Below, piece after piece: positions 17,871 to 27,094 of a stretch of DNA of 64,000 nucleotides (positions are counted from its first letter, which is position 1; each line of letters begins with the position of its first letter). This stretch comes from Gammaproteobacteria bacterium (lineage in GTDB: Bacteria > Pseudomonadota > Gammaproteobacteria > Pseudomonadales > Pseudomonadaceae): NCBI GenBank assembly GCA_903970465.1, contig CAJCIO010000072.1, forward strand, positions 1-64,000, read 5' to 3'. The position numbers and the translations under genes are program-made. Below the pieces are notes generated by a model, which saw nothing but the letters and a program-made list of their open reading frames with translations, ran no database searches and was not told the origin of the DNA.

Positions 17871-18197
17871 GTTTTTCCTTAGCCTGAATGTTCGGCCCTC
17901 GCCACCCGCTTCAATGGCTGCTGGCGGGCCGAACAGCTTCAGGTGCGGTACAAGTAGAATTGCTGTTCACGGGAAGCATCAAGGCGCGAGGAAAACGACT
18001 GTGCATCACGACTACATACAAAAGGGCTTACCCAGCCAACGGCACGACGCAGGCCGTTGCACCCACGAATAACGGCACGTCGATGAAGCGCGCAAGGTTA
18101 TGCACCCGCAGAAAAACCACAGGCATTCAACAGGCTCTATTGCCGCTTGCCGAATTCGCGATTAGCACCCCGCGGCAAGGTCCTGTCAGAGGCACCG
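17871..18197. other. 327-base gap in the B operon with a strong hairpin
   Basis: No supported gene; the short plus-strand frames (17869-18072, 17888-18205) have no recognisable product. TGTTCGGCCC (17889-17898) pairs exactly with GGGCCGAACA (17926-17935), only 19 bases before the acyltransferase ATG on the minus strand. No T run follows. It may stabilise or attenuate the mRNA between the glycosyltransferase genes and the acyltransferases. Confidence 0.6.
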
Positions 18198-19061
18198 TCA
18201 CCTGATTGATCGACGCGCCAGGGTGCGGCGAAAACTCGGTACCAGCTCACGTACCAAGGCGCCGAATCCTGCTTGCCGAGCGCTGAATCGCAATGCCCAT
18301 CCTTCGGCCAGATTGCGTACCGTGTCAGCGGGATAGATGCCGGTGAACAGGCCCAGCAAGCCTTGGTCCTGGAGTACCGTGTGCAGATAACTGCCCTCAG
18401 GCGGGGCGACATCCTTGTGGTAGCCGACTTTCTGCAGAATGTTATTGAATAAATGCAGCGTCCTGGCATTGGCGGCGCGCTCAGTGCATTCATCGTAGTG
18501 TTCAGGCAGCAGGAACTTGGCCCATTCGTCCGCGCCCAGTGGGCTGAATTCGCTGGCAGGTGACAGGGCAGGGCGCTGGCCGCTGAATGCCAAGGCCTTG
18601 GGAATCACATATTGGGTGGCCGCCCACGGTACATCGCGGTCCATGAACTCTTTGGTCAAACGTACGGCTTCATCCAGGGTCTTGGCATCGTTGATGCGCA
18701 ATACGCAGTTGATGATGTGTTCGTTGCCCTCCTTGACGAGCACTTGGGCAGGCCATGGGCTGGAATGTTTGCCCAGAGAGATGACGTCGCAATCGATCCA
18801 TGCCGCGTTGGTCTTCTGGAACAAGACCAAGCGAAACAGATCGGCAAAGTGAGCAATATTCGGCTTGCCATTGGTAATGAAGCGCGGCAGGTAGTCACGC
18901 TCCAGAATGTCGGCGGCAGAACGCCACTTGATTCCAGTGTCCAGCGTGGGCTCGCTGAAACTGTAAAACGTCACGTCGTAGCCCTGATTGACAAACGATA
19001 GCAAGCAGGCTTTTTCAAGCGCGCTCACGGGGCCTTCCCAGAATGTCGCAACTTCCATCAT
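18198..19061 (-). CDS. DxD-type glycosyltransferase, capsule/EPS side chain
   Basis: 287 residues. The stretch HFADLFRLVLFQKTNAAWID followed by CDV carries the DxD metal motif near residues 89-91, as in GT32-like and capsular polysaccharide glycosyltransferases. There is no membrane segment. The two Met codons at 19061 and 19058 follow the GumK-like stop by 3 bases, so it is coupled to that gene. Position in the operon suggests it adds the sugar after glucuronate, where xanthan uses GumI; no GumI-like gene is present. Sugar specificity is not visible. Confidence 0.75.
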   Translation of the reverse strand: MMEVATFWEGPVSALEKACLLSFVNQGYDVTFYSFSEPTLDTGIKWRSAADILERDYLPRFITNGKPNIAHFADLFRLVLFQKTNAAWIDCDVISLGKHSSPWPAQVLVKEGNEHIINCVLRINDAKTLDEAVRLTKEFMDRDVPWAATQYVIPKALAFSGQRPALSPASEFSPLGADEWAKFLLPEHYDECTERAANARTLHLFNNILQKVGYHKDVAPPEGSYLHTVLQDQGLLGLFTGIYPADTVRNLAEGWALRFSARQAGFGALVRELVPSFRRTLARRSIR

Positions 19062-19064
19062 GGC

Positions 19065-20198
19065 TCAGCTTCCCCTCACGTGTTTGCTCAAGCCCGGTGC
19101 AGCGGAGCGGGTCGGCATGAAAATTTCATCAGTGACTTGGTCCCAGTTCAACACTTGCGAGCGATCGATGCTGGCCCGGTCAAACGAGATTGCCTGTTCG
19201 AATGCATTGCACAGCGATTCGCGCTCCGCATCCGGGCTGAACGACAGCACGTGAGGGCGACCGGCTGCAGCAAAATGCGGCGCGACGATGGGCAGTTGGC
19301 AGTAGGTGTACTGGACCATCTTGAGACTGGACTGGCTGATATAGCCCACGCTCGGCGCATCATGGTACGGCGCGATGCCGATGTCCGCGTGTTGCAGATA
19401 ACTCACCAGCGTGTCGAACGGCTGCTCGCCATATTCGATAACGTTGGCGATCGGCTGAGGCAGTCGGGCTTTCTTGCCGAACACGTGGAAGGTCCAGTCA
19501 GGAAAGTGGCTGGCGAGCCGTTCGATCACATTCGGGTTGAACAGCATGTCACCGACACTGATAGCGTTTTTTGGCGTGCTGAACGGCGTTTGCGTCGGCA
19601 CATCGAAAATCGAAGTATCAAGCCCTGGCGGAATGTATCGGATCGGCGCAGCGGCCGGAAAACTGTCGCGCATTACAGCGGCTGGCACCCGGATGGTTTC
19701 AAAGTGCGCGAGCGCGGCGCGCTCGGCGACTTGCACCATCGGGTGAAAGGTCAAGGTCTCGAGCAGATCGCTCACGGTGTAGATCAGTCTGGCGTTGGGC
19801 GCCAACTTGCGGAACGCTTCGACCAAGGTCAGCCCGACGCCGCTTTCGACGATGATGATATCGGCCTGTTTGACACGCGAGGTGACCGCCTCGGGCAGCA
19901 ACTTCGAATACAACGAGAACAGCGGCGCCGTCAGTGCATCCAGCACAGTTTTGTTCAGGCTGAACGGATGGAAAAGCGGCCGCCATACGAATTTGTTGAT
20001 AGCCGGCGTCAGGGCAATCCAGGCGTTATAGGGTGCCGTGAACAAACGGTGATTTTTCTTGAATTGCGTCGCGCGGCTCAGCCCCACGGTCATGAAGTCG
20101 ACGCGGTGGCCTTTCTTCTCGAGGCTCTCGGCCCAGAAGTGAAAATCAACTTTTCTACCCGCACTGGCATCATGGCCAGATACAAAAAATACGTTCAA
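19065..20198 (-). CDS. GumK-like glucuronosyltransferase (GT70)
   Basis: In xanthan synthesis GumK adds beta-1,2-glucuronate to the mannose of the lipid-linked trisaccharide. This 377-residue protein shares GumK's VFFVSGHDASAGRK-type start, IIVESGVGLTLVEAFRKLAP, LIYTVSDLLETL, NAISVGDMLFNPNVIERLA, VIEYGEQPFDTLVSYLQHAD, and GIAPYHDAPSVGYISQSSLK with MVQY. I favour a TTG start at 20198, because AGAGGTG lies six bases before it; the GTG at 20207 is the alternative and would overlap that ribosome site. It is peripheral, with no membrane segment. Confidence 0.87.
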   Translation of the reverse strand: MNVFFVSGHDASAGRKVDFHFWAESLEKKGHRVDFMTVGLSRATQFKKNHRLFTAPYNAWIALTPAINKFVWRPLFHPFSLNKTVLDALTAPLFSLYSKLLPEAVTSRVKQADIIIVESGVGLTLVEAFRKLAPNARLIYTVSDLLETLTFHPMVQVAERAALAHFETIRVPAAVMRDSFPAAAPIRYIPPGLDTSIFDVPTQTPFSTPKNAISVGDMLFNPNVIERLASHFPDWTFHVFGKKARLPQPIANVIEYGEQPFDTLVSYLQHADIGIAPYHDAPSVGYISQSSLKMVQYTYCQLPIVAPHFAAAGRPHVLSFSPDAERESLCNAFEQAISFDRASIDRSQVLNWDQVTDEIFMPTRSAAPGLSKHVRGS

Positions 20199-20235
20199 AC
20201 CGTACACCTCTTTGATCTGCCCAGGATTGAATCCA

Positions 20236-21564
20236 TCAGCGCAGCAGGCCTCTGGCGGTCATGCCGCGGAGGGTGAAGACGAACAGGGCCGCGCCGAGCA
20301 TGGCCATGGCAGCTCCGAGCAAGCCTAGAAATGGCGCCATGATCGAGATCAGCAGCGCTGAAACCACCATGGCGCAGATCGAGATTGTCGCAATACGCCT
20401 GTCTTGATGATGGGCGTAAAGGACGTTGTCGGCAGCTTCCGAAATCGTGCGCAGCACCGTTGCACCGAGCATCATGGCGAATACCAGTTGATGCTGGTCG
20501 AGCTTGGCGTTGTTCAAATAGTGGAGGACCCATGGCAACAACACCGCCATGAAGATTGCCAGGCCGATGCTCCAGACGCCGACTTCCTTGAACATCTTCG
20601 CGCACGCGGCCCTGATAGCCGGCTTGATACCTTCGTTGACCACCGCAATGATCCGCGGGGCTAACGGGTTGGTCACCGCGGTAAACACCAGATTGTTGAC
20701 GGCGTTGGTCAGCGACCAGAAAAACGTATAGATGCCGGTCGCTTCAAGCCCCAGAAAAGTGCTGACCAGGAATCGATCGGAGTACAGCGCACCGGCGTTA
20801 CCGATCTCCGCCACGTAGAAGTTGCGTCCGCGCACGAACAGCTCTCGGGCCAAGGTGCGATCAAATTGCAGCAGCTTGTGATAACCACGCGACAGCGACA
20901 GGCCGGCGAGCAACAGCATGACGGCCAACAGTGCGACCAACCAGAACGCCATGATGCTATGCACGGTGCGCAGCTGCGGCTCGAACCAGGCGCAGATGAT
21001 AAATACCAGCGGCCATGCACCCGAGCGCAGGAACAGCAGGGTGGCCGCGAAGGTTGTCCTGAATCGGGCCATCAACAGGGTGTTGAGATCGGACGAGATG
21101 TTCTCGAGAATCAGAGTCGCCGCCACCAGCAGAATCAACATCAGGTCAGTCGACGGTAGCCAGAACGCCAGGCCGATGACTGCCAGCGGCGTGAGCACAG
21201 CGTGCAGGGCAAGGGTAATGCCCACCCGAGTACAGGCGATGCGTATACCGTCTGCGGTGCTGGCGCCGACACAGGTGCGCCCGGCCGGGCCATTCAAGCC
21301 CAGGCCCAGCAGCGATGGAACGATCGTCGCGCCCACCGCGATCAAACCGTACAAACCAAGGTCTGACAGGCTCATTTCCTTGGCGATAAACAGCGTCAGC
21401 AAAAACTTCGATGCCAGGCCTCCAGCCCGCAGGCCGAGCAGGAACAAGGTAAGGAACAGTGTTTTGAACGAGCGCCCGACCGGCGCTTGCGTGTAGGCGT
21501 TCACGCTTGCTTCGCTGGCCATCGCACCGGATGAGTCCGTGGACACGTTGGCGTCTGCTTTCAT
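20236..21564 (-). CDS. Wzx-type polysaccharide flippase
   Basis: Moves the undecaprenyl-linked repeat unit across the inner membrane. 442 residues with about 12 hydrophobic segments in the MATE/MOP pattern; FLLGLRAGGLASKFLLTLFI and MSLSDLGLYGLIAVG near residues 40-80 are typical of the first helices of oligosaccharide flippases. The ATG at 21564 overlaps the stop of the GumM-like gene (ATGA). A second flippase lies at 32435-33805, so the locus may export two repeat units. Confidence 0.87.
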   Translation of the reverse strand: MKADANVSTDSSGAMASEASVNAYTQAPVGRSFKTLFLTLFLLGLRAGGLASKFLLTLFIAKEMSLSDLGLYGLIAVGATIVPSLLGLGLNGPAGRTCVGASTADGIRIACTRVGITLALHAVLTPLAVIGLAFWLPSTDLMLILLVAATLILENISSDLNTLLMARFRTTFAATLLFLRSGAWPLVFIICAWFEPQLRTVHSIMAFWLVALLAVMLLLAGLSLSRGYHKLLQFDRTLARELFVRGRNFYVAEIGNAGALYSDRFLVSTFLGLEATGIYTFFWSLTNAVNNLVFTAVTNPLAPRIIAVVNEGIKPAIRAACAKMFKEVGVWSIGLAIFMAVLLPWVLHYLNNAKLDQHQLVFAMMLGATVLRTISEAADNVLYAHHQDRRIATISICAMVVSALLISIMAPFLGLLGAAMAMLGAALFVFTLRGMTARGLLR

Positions 21565-22304
21565 TTATTGGCGACCAGGTAATAAAAAAACTTGGGAATG
21601 CCCAGCACATAGCGTGCAAACAGCCGCTGTGGCTCTCGGATCAGCCGGAACAACCATTCGAGGTTGAACTTGCGCATCAGGCTTGGCGCCCGCTCGAAGC
21701 GCTGTGCTTGAAAGTCGATGATTGCGCCGCCACACACCACCAGGATCGCACCGTGACTGCTTTCGCGCAGACGCCAGGCGAGGTGTTCCTGCTTGGGCAT
21801 GCCCATGGCCAGTATCACAATGGACAGTGCTTCCGGTCGTGCCCACTTCTGCACGTATTCAACGTACTGGTCGGCGGGGTGAAAACCGTGCAAAAGATGG
21901 CATTCACGCCCGTGCAGAAGTTGCCGAGCGCCTTCTTCGAGCCATGGCGATTCGGTCCCGAATATGAAGTAGTCCACATCGACGGCGCTGGCGTGGGACT
22001 GGTTGATCAGGGCCGGGATGAAGTCGGTACCATTGAGGTTGGCGCCTGGCTCCAGCTTGTTCCACTGACAGGCCAGTTTTATCCCGGCCCCGTCGCGCAA
22101 CAGGTAATCGATATTGGCAAAGCTTTCGAGCACTGACGGGTTCTCGACTGCAAGGTTGTAGCCATGCTGGTTGAGAAAGCCCAATACGGTGCGAGATTTG
22201 CTCTGTAAAAGATTATTGATGAACAGATCGAGCTGCCCGTCTTTCAGAATATGCAGCTTATCAATAAGCGCGGACGCTTTTCTCAAGGGTACTTTCGTAG
22301 ACAT
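21561..22304 (-). CDS. WecG/TagA/GumM-family glycosyltransferase (GT26)
   Basis: GT26 enzymes add the second sugar to the lipid-linked primer; GumM makes Glc-beta-1,4-Glc on undecaprenyl diphosphate. 247 residues with the family's DYLLRDGAGIKLACQW near residue 65, RLHGTDFIPAL-like NLNGTDFIPALINQS, ILAMGMPKQEHLAWRL near 165, CGGAIIDFQAQRFERAP, and LEWLFRLIREPQRLFARY at the C-terminus. GGAGGAG upstream sets the ATG at 22304; its 5' end lies inside the preceding gene by 44 bases. Calling the product cellobiose-type rests on the Gum-like neighbours. Confidence 0.9.
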   Translation of the reverse strand: MSTKVPLRKASALIDKLHILKDGQLDLFINNLLQSKSRTVLGFLNQHGYNLAVENPSVLESFANIDYLLRDGAGIKLACQWNKLEPGANLNGTDFIPALINQSHASAVDVDYFIFGTESPWLEEGARQLLHGRECHLLHGFHPADQYVEYVQKWARPEALSIVILAMGMPKQEHLAWRLRESSHGAILVVCGGAIIDFQAQRFERAPSLMRKFNLEWLFRLIREPQRLFARYVLGIPKFFYYLVANK

Positions 22305-23379
22305 TAAAAATCTCCTCCGATACTGCCGTCCAGGAAAAACGCCTCGCATAGTGAGCCGCGTTTGCTGCCGTTGCAGAAGACCAGTTAGCAATCAACTTCT
22401 GGTATTGATGGTCAAAATTATCGGCGCCAACTTCGAACGTCACTCCTGATTCGGAGTCACGGACGAAGTCGCCGAAAGAAAGCGGTTCCGTCGACAAAAA
22501 TGGAATGAGTCCATAGGACATCAGCTCGACGACACCCAGGCCGAACCCTTCGTACGCCGAAGCGCTGACAGTAGCTTTGGCTCTGATGATGGCGTCGGCA
22601 ATTGCCGTGTCGTCGATATCCAGCAGCAATTTGACACGGGCACCGCAGTCGAGCTTGTCTATCAGCGCCTGTAATTGTTGAGCATCGCCGGTCTTGCTCC
22701 GTCCGATTATCTTCAGCAGCCCACTGGGATTGGTCAGCCCTGCGTAGGCCTCGATCAACCAGGCAAGCCGCTTGTTGGAGCTGAAACGTCCCAGGTAAAT
22801 CAGATCGTCGGTGGTGGCGGCAGGCCCACCACTGCCTTCGCCGAATTTTTTGAGGCGAATGCCGTTGTTGACCATGACGCAGCGGGCAAAGATTTTTTCA
22901 AATACCGCTTGGTCGTTCGTGCTGTTGCAGATGACGCCGTCCACACCACTGAGCGTGAAGCGCGTCACCGTATTGAAGAACAGCTTTTTGAGCCATTGGT
23001 GTTTCTGTGTATGGAAAAATCCACCGTGGGTACAGAGCACCAATGTGGCCTGCAAGCGGCCGAGTCGTTTCATGAGCGACAGGTAGTCGATGAAAAAATC
23101 GACTGCATGCACATGGACCAGGTCCATGCTGTTCAGCAGGTCCATGTCCATGGTCGCGATGGGGTAGCGCATCGAGCCACGCCATGGCACTCGGCGTATC
23201 TCAATCCCCATGTACTGATCTACTGCGGGCAGTTGTTCGCCGGTTTGAAAGTCCGTATTCAACGTGATGACAACTACATCATGGCCTTTGGCGCGTTGTT
23301 CGATCGCCAAATTGTAGGTGTAATCTTCAAGGCCTCCCACGCTGGGGTAGTACTGCCTGACGACGTGTGCAATCTTCAT
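22261..23379 (-). CDS. GumH-like glycosyltransferase (GT4, probable alpha-mannosyltransferase)
   Basis: GumH/AceC adds alpha-1,3-mannose to the cellobiose lipid. This 372-residue GT-B protein matches GumH along its length: MKIAHVVRQYYPSVGGLEDY, RVPWRGSMRYPIA, DLVHVHAVDFFIDYLSLMK, CTHGGFFHT, YLGRFSSNKRLAWLIEAY, and the EX7E-type SAYEGFGLGVVELMSYGLIP. AGGTGA five bases before the ATG at 23379 sets the start. The sugar is inferred from GumH; nothing here proves mannose. Confidence 0.9.
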   Translation of the reverse strand: MKIAHVVRQYYPSVGGLEDYTYNLAIEQRAKGHDVVVITLNTDFQTGEQLPAVDQYMGIEIRRVPWRGSMRYPIATMDMDLLNSMDLVHVHAVDFFIDYLSLMKRLGRLQATLVLCTHGGFFHTQKHQWLKKLFFNTVTRFTLSGVDGVICNSTNDQAVFEKIFARCVMVNNGIRLKKFGEGSGGPAATTDDLIYLGRFSSNKRLAWLIEAYAGLTNPSGLLKIIGRSKTGDAQQLQALIDKLDCGARVKLLLDIDDTAIADAIIRAKATVSASAYEGFGLGVVELMSYGLIPFLSTEPLSFGDFVRDSESGVTFEVGADNFDHQYQKLIANWSSATAANAAHYARRFSWTAVSEEIFNVYESTLEKSVRAY

Positions 23380-23422
23380 GAATCTCACCTTGTGCAGCCC
23401 GGGAAGTGAACGCCGCAGCTTT

Positions 23423-24697
23423 TCAGAGACGGCGTTTTAAGGCCTTGCCTGGTAATTGAATATGGGCAGTTGCCATGAACCCGACCAACAGCCACAGCGG
23501 CGCACCCACCTTGATGGAGAACGTTGCAGTGCCGGACACCAACAAGTTGATGAACATATACAACGCCAGGCTGTTGGCGCAGCGTTTCTGTGCGGGCGTG
23601 ATCTGTGGGACGACCAACGAAACGAACAGCCAGAACAGCACCATGCCGAAGATCGTGCTGGAATAGATCAGGTAGGGGTAACCGTTGTCCGCCAGCATCT
23701 TCAGGTTATCGATACTGGTGCCGAAATACTCCGGCATACCCATATGCGTCAGGACATAACCGGTAAATGAAGTCCGGCCGATGAAGTCGTCGCCCCGCGC
23801 ATAGGGATACAAGGTGTAGATGAAGATCCCCAAGGCAATGATGATCGGCGCGAGCAGCACGTTGGAGTAACGCGGAATGCGCGGGTAGAGGTAATACCCG
23901 AACACCGAGAGCACCAGCAGGATCGAGGTGGTCCGGGTATTGTTGGAAAGTACGACCAGCAGGATGGTCAGAATATGCAGCATCTTGACCTTGATGCCGA
24001 TTTGCGGCCAGAGCGACAGCAGCAGAATGCACAGCGCGGCCGCATAGTTGGCTAGCGACACCTGCTCGAGAAAGATCGACGACGTCCGCGGCCCGGTAAA
24101 GATTCCGTAGGAAAAGCGACCTTCGAAGCCCAGGGCATTCTTGAATATCCCCGAGTCGTCGTAGCTCAGTTCCTTGAACCCGCGCGTGTTGATGTAATAG
24201 TTGGCAGGCTTGAGCAATGCGGCGTACGAGCTGACATCACTCAGCTCCAGTATCAGCACGCCCAGCACCAGTAGCGTACAGGCCAGGAAAGCCGCCTTGA
24301 TGGTCGCCACATTGGCACTTTTGCCAAGCCCGATGTACACGCCGACAATCAGAATATTACGGAACGCGTCCAGATAGATGCGCTGATTGAGCATGCCGAT
24401 CACCAGACTGATGATCAAAAAACTGCCAACGAAATACAGCACGTTGCGATCGGTTGTCTTGATCCCGCGTTTCCACCAGACCAGCAGTGCCGCCCCGAGC
24501 ACCGAGATCTCGAACACCACGACCATCGATACATTGACCGCAAAGATATGCGCATTGATGAACGCCAGTATCGCGTTGTAAGCCAGGCCCAGAAATGTCA
24601 GCACCACGATGGTCCAGTCGATACGTTCCGCCGTCACAGGTGTGGCGGTGACGTTGGCGTTGCTCATGATGATCGGGCGTGCCAGTCGCTGCTCCAT
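23423..24697 (-). CDS. Wzy-type polysaccharide polymerase (GumE-like role)
   Basis: 424 residues with about 11-12 membrane segments and a large periplasmic loop near residues 165-215 (YYINTRGFKELSYDDSGIFK region, with the FTGPRTSSIFLEQVSLANYA motif). This is the usual layout of O-antigen/EPS polymerases. GGAGAG nine bases before the ATG at 24697 supports this start over the ATG at 24667. It lies between the copolymerase and the first glycosyltransferase. Polymerases vary too much for a closer assignment. Confidence 0.8.
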   Translation of the reverse strand: MEQRLARPIIMSNANVTATPVTAERIDWTIVVLTFLGLAYNAILAFINAHIFAVNVSMVVVFEISVLGAALLVWWKRGIKTTDRNVLYFVGSFLIISLVIGMLNQRIYLDAFRNILIVGVYIGLGKSANVATIKAAFLACTLLVLGVLILELSDVSSYAALLKPANYYINTRGFKELSYDDSGIFKNALGFEGRFSYGIFTGPRTSSIFLEQVSLANYAAALCILLLSLWPQIGIKVKMLHILTILLVVLSNNTRTTSILLVLSVFGYYLYPRIPRYSNVLLAPIIIALGIFIYTLYPYARGDDFIGRTSFTGYVLTHMGMPEYFGTSIDNLKMLADNGYPYLIYSSTIFGMVLFWLFVSLVVPQITPAQKRCANSLALYMFINLLVSGTATFSIKVGAPLWLLVGFMATAHIQLPGKALKRRL

Positions 24698-24765
24698 CGG
24701 GTTGTGCTCTCCATCATCGGGTTAAGTAGTTGGCGCCGTGGCGCAAAGGCCACAGCGGTACGGGG

Positions 24766-27003
24766 TCAGCTCGGCACCGAGGCGCTGGCGCTGTAGTCGT
24801 AATAGTCGTAGTAACCATCAAAACGCTGACCGGTCCTGAGCGATTTCTTGATATCGACATGGTTGACGATGACACCCCGCAAAGGCGCTCGGTGCTGCAA
24901 CAGTTGCGCGACGGCTTTCTCGACCAGCGAGCTGCGGGTGGTGGGTGACTTGACCACCAGAATCGTCGAATCGGCCAACGCCGAGAGCACCACGGCATCG
25001 CTCACCGCTTGTACTGGCGGTGTATCGATGACGATGCGGCGGTATTTGGCCTTGAGCAATTCGAGTGCCTTGGCAAAGCGCGGCGAGGACAGCAACTCCA
25101 ACGGTGAACTGGTACCGGAACCGGCACACAGGACGTCGATCCCGTCCACTTCCTGGATGCATTCGGCCAAGGTGGCGCTCCCGTCGATCAGGTCAGTGAG
25201 GCCCACCCGACCTTTAGCGAAGCCGAACGCCTCGCCCACGGTAGAGCGGCGCAGGTCGGCGTCGATCAACAGGACCTTTTCCATCTTGCCCAGCGCACGC
25301 GCCAGGTTGATCGAGACTGTGGTCTTGCCTTCGCCGGGAATCGACGAGGTCATGACGATGACCTGCAGGTGTCGATCGGCTGGGTTGGCCAGGATCACAC
25401 CGGTGCGGATGCTGCGAATCGCTTCGCTGAAGCGATGGTGGTTATGATCATTGAATACTTTGGCCAGATCCTTGCGCTTGCGACGTTTCATCAACGGCAC
25501 GATGCCCAGCACAGGCAGGTTGAGGCGACTTTCGATCTGATCGATGCTGCTGAAGGTGTTCTTCAGTGCATCGCGCAGCAGGGCCAAGGCGCAGCCGAGG
25601 AACAAGGACAGCAGGAAGGCGAGGGCGACCAGCACGGGTTTGTTAGGCTTGACCGGTTTGTTGGGCACGGCGGCCAGGTCGATGATGCGGGTGCTGGTGG
25701 ACGCCAGGTCGGCGGTAGCGGTCGTTTCCTTCAGGCGATTGAGGAAGGTGTCGTACAGCTGACGGTTACTGTCTACTTCGCGCTGCAGGGCCTGAAGCTT
25801 GAACTCTTTGCGGGAGATATCCTGGATCTGGGATTTATTGGTATTGACCGACGCTTTGAGCGAGCTCTCGTTCGCTGCGGCGAGCTGGTAATTACGCTCG
25901 ATACCGGCGACCACCTGTTCGACCTGACCGCGCAAGCTGGCGGTTGCCGCCTCCAGTTCGGTGCGGGCGGAGTCCACTGCAGGGTGGCGTGGACCGTAAC
26001 GGCTGGAGAGCTCCAGCAGCTTGGAGTTGGCCCGGGCCTGATCGGCCTTGAACTGGCGAACCACCGGGTCGGCCATGACGGCTGGCACGGTGACCAGTCG
26101 CTGCCAATTGCCCTGACCAAGGCCCTGTACCTGGCGGTACTCGCTTTCGGCTTCGGCACGGGCGCGACGGGCATCGATCATGCGTTCGCTGGTCATCGAC
26201 AGTTCAGTGGCACTGATGGTGCTGACACCCTGTACGTCGACCAGATTCTCGGCCTCACGGTAGGCCTGCAGGCGAGTCTCGGACTCTTTCAACTGCTCGG
26301 CCAGTTCCTTGATACGGCCATTCATCCACACGCTGGCGGTTTCGGACATGCCAATGTTGGCTTTCGCCTGCCCATCGATATAAGCCTGTACCAGCGTATT
26401 GGTGGCGAGTGCCGCCTTGTTGGGATCGACCATTTCAACCTGAACCTTCACCAGTTGGCTTTTGCCCTGGGGTTCCACGGTCACGGTTTCCATGAATTGG
26501 CGGGTGACGCTGTCGAGCAGCGGGGTAGCAGTCTGTACCTGGGTGGTGCTGTTCAAGCCGGGAAACACCTTGGCCAGGCCAAGGCTCACCAGCGTGCGCT
26601 TGATCAGGCTGTCGGATTGCCCCGGTGTGCCGATCTTGAACACAGGGTCATTGGTGAAACCGAGTGTCTGTACCACTTGAGTCGCCAGCGAACGGGACCG
26701 GATGATTTCGGCCTGCGTTTCAATATATTGGCTGTTGCTGCGCTCGCCACCGCCGGAGGTATCGAACGACACCACCTGCTTCTTGCTATCGTCCATCAGC
26801 AATGTGGCCGTCGCCCGATAGACCGGCGTCATGACAGTGACTGCGATCACCGCAATCAGCGTCACGACGATGACCAGGGCGGCGATACTGAACTTGCTGT
26901 TCCAGATCACACGCCACAGCTTCATCAGTTGAATGGAGTCGTTAGCAGGCTCCACACGCAAGGTGCGCAGGCCTGTATGGAGGATTTGAGGGTGGCTGTC
27001 CAT
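24766..27003 (-). CDS. Polysaccharide copolymerase / tyrosine autokinase (Wzc-like), copy 1
   Basis: Inner-membrane chain-length regulator fused to a BY-kinase (745 residues). The N-terminal Wzz domain has a membrane helix near residues 35-60 and a second near 450. The periplasmic coiled-coil segment between them holds KSQIQDISRKEFKLQALQRE. The kinase has Walker A SSIPGEGKTTVSINLA near 553, Walker A' VLLIDADLRRST, and Walker B IVIDTPPV. The C-terminal tyrosine cluster is RFDGYYDYYDYSASA. It closely resembles copy 3 (36091-38340). I use the ATG at 27003; a TTG at 27009 is possible. Confidence 0.93.
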   Translation of the reverse strand: MDSHPQILHTGLRTLRVEPANDSIQLMKLWRVIWNSKFSIAALVIVVTLIAVIAVTVMTPVYRATATLLMDDSKKQVVSFDTSGGGERSNSQYIETQAEIIRSRSLATQVVQTLGFTNDPVFKIGTPGQSDSLIKRTLVSLGLAKVFPGLNSTTQVQTATPLLDSVTRQFMETVTVEPQGKSQLVKVQVEMVDPNKAALATNTLVQAYIDGQAKANIGMSETASVWMNGRIKELAEQLKESETRLQAYREAENLVDVQGVSTISATELSMTSERMIDARRARAEAESEYRQVQGLGQGNWQRLVTVPAVMADPVVRQFKADQARANSKLLELSSRYGPRHPAVDSARTELEAATASLRGQVEQVVAGIERNYQLAAANESSLKASVNTNKSQIQDISRKEFKLQALQREVDSNRQLYDTFLNRLKETTATADLASTSTRIIDLAAVPNKPVKPNKPVLVALAFLLSLFLGCALALLRDALKNTFSSIDQIESRLNLPVLGIVPLMKRRKRKDLAKVFNDHNHHRFSEAIRSIRTGVILANPADRHLQVIVMTSSIPGEGKTTVSINLARALGKMEKVLLIDADLRRSTVGEAFGFAKGRVGLTDLIDGSATLAECIQEVDGIDVLCAGSGTSSPLELLSSPRFAKALELLKAKYRRIVIDTPPVQAVSDAVVLSALADSTILVVKSPTTRSSLVEKAVAQLLQHRAPLRGVIVNHVDIKKSLRTGQRFDGYYDYYDYSASASVPS

Positions 27004-27094
27004 GATCAACTATGCTCTTGATGAAGTGCGCACGCACGGATGCGTACGGGTCTACCCGAATAGCGGGCTGCGCCGTTGTTTAGCAATCTGCGAG

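Noticed and set aside
25369..27021. 550-residue plus-strand frame opposite wzc1
   Set aside because: High-GC third-position shadow of a clear Wzc-type kinase; no recognisable domain.
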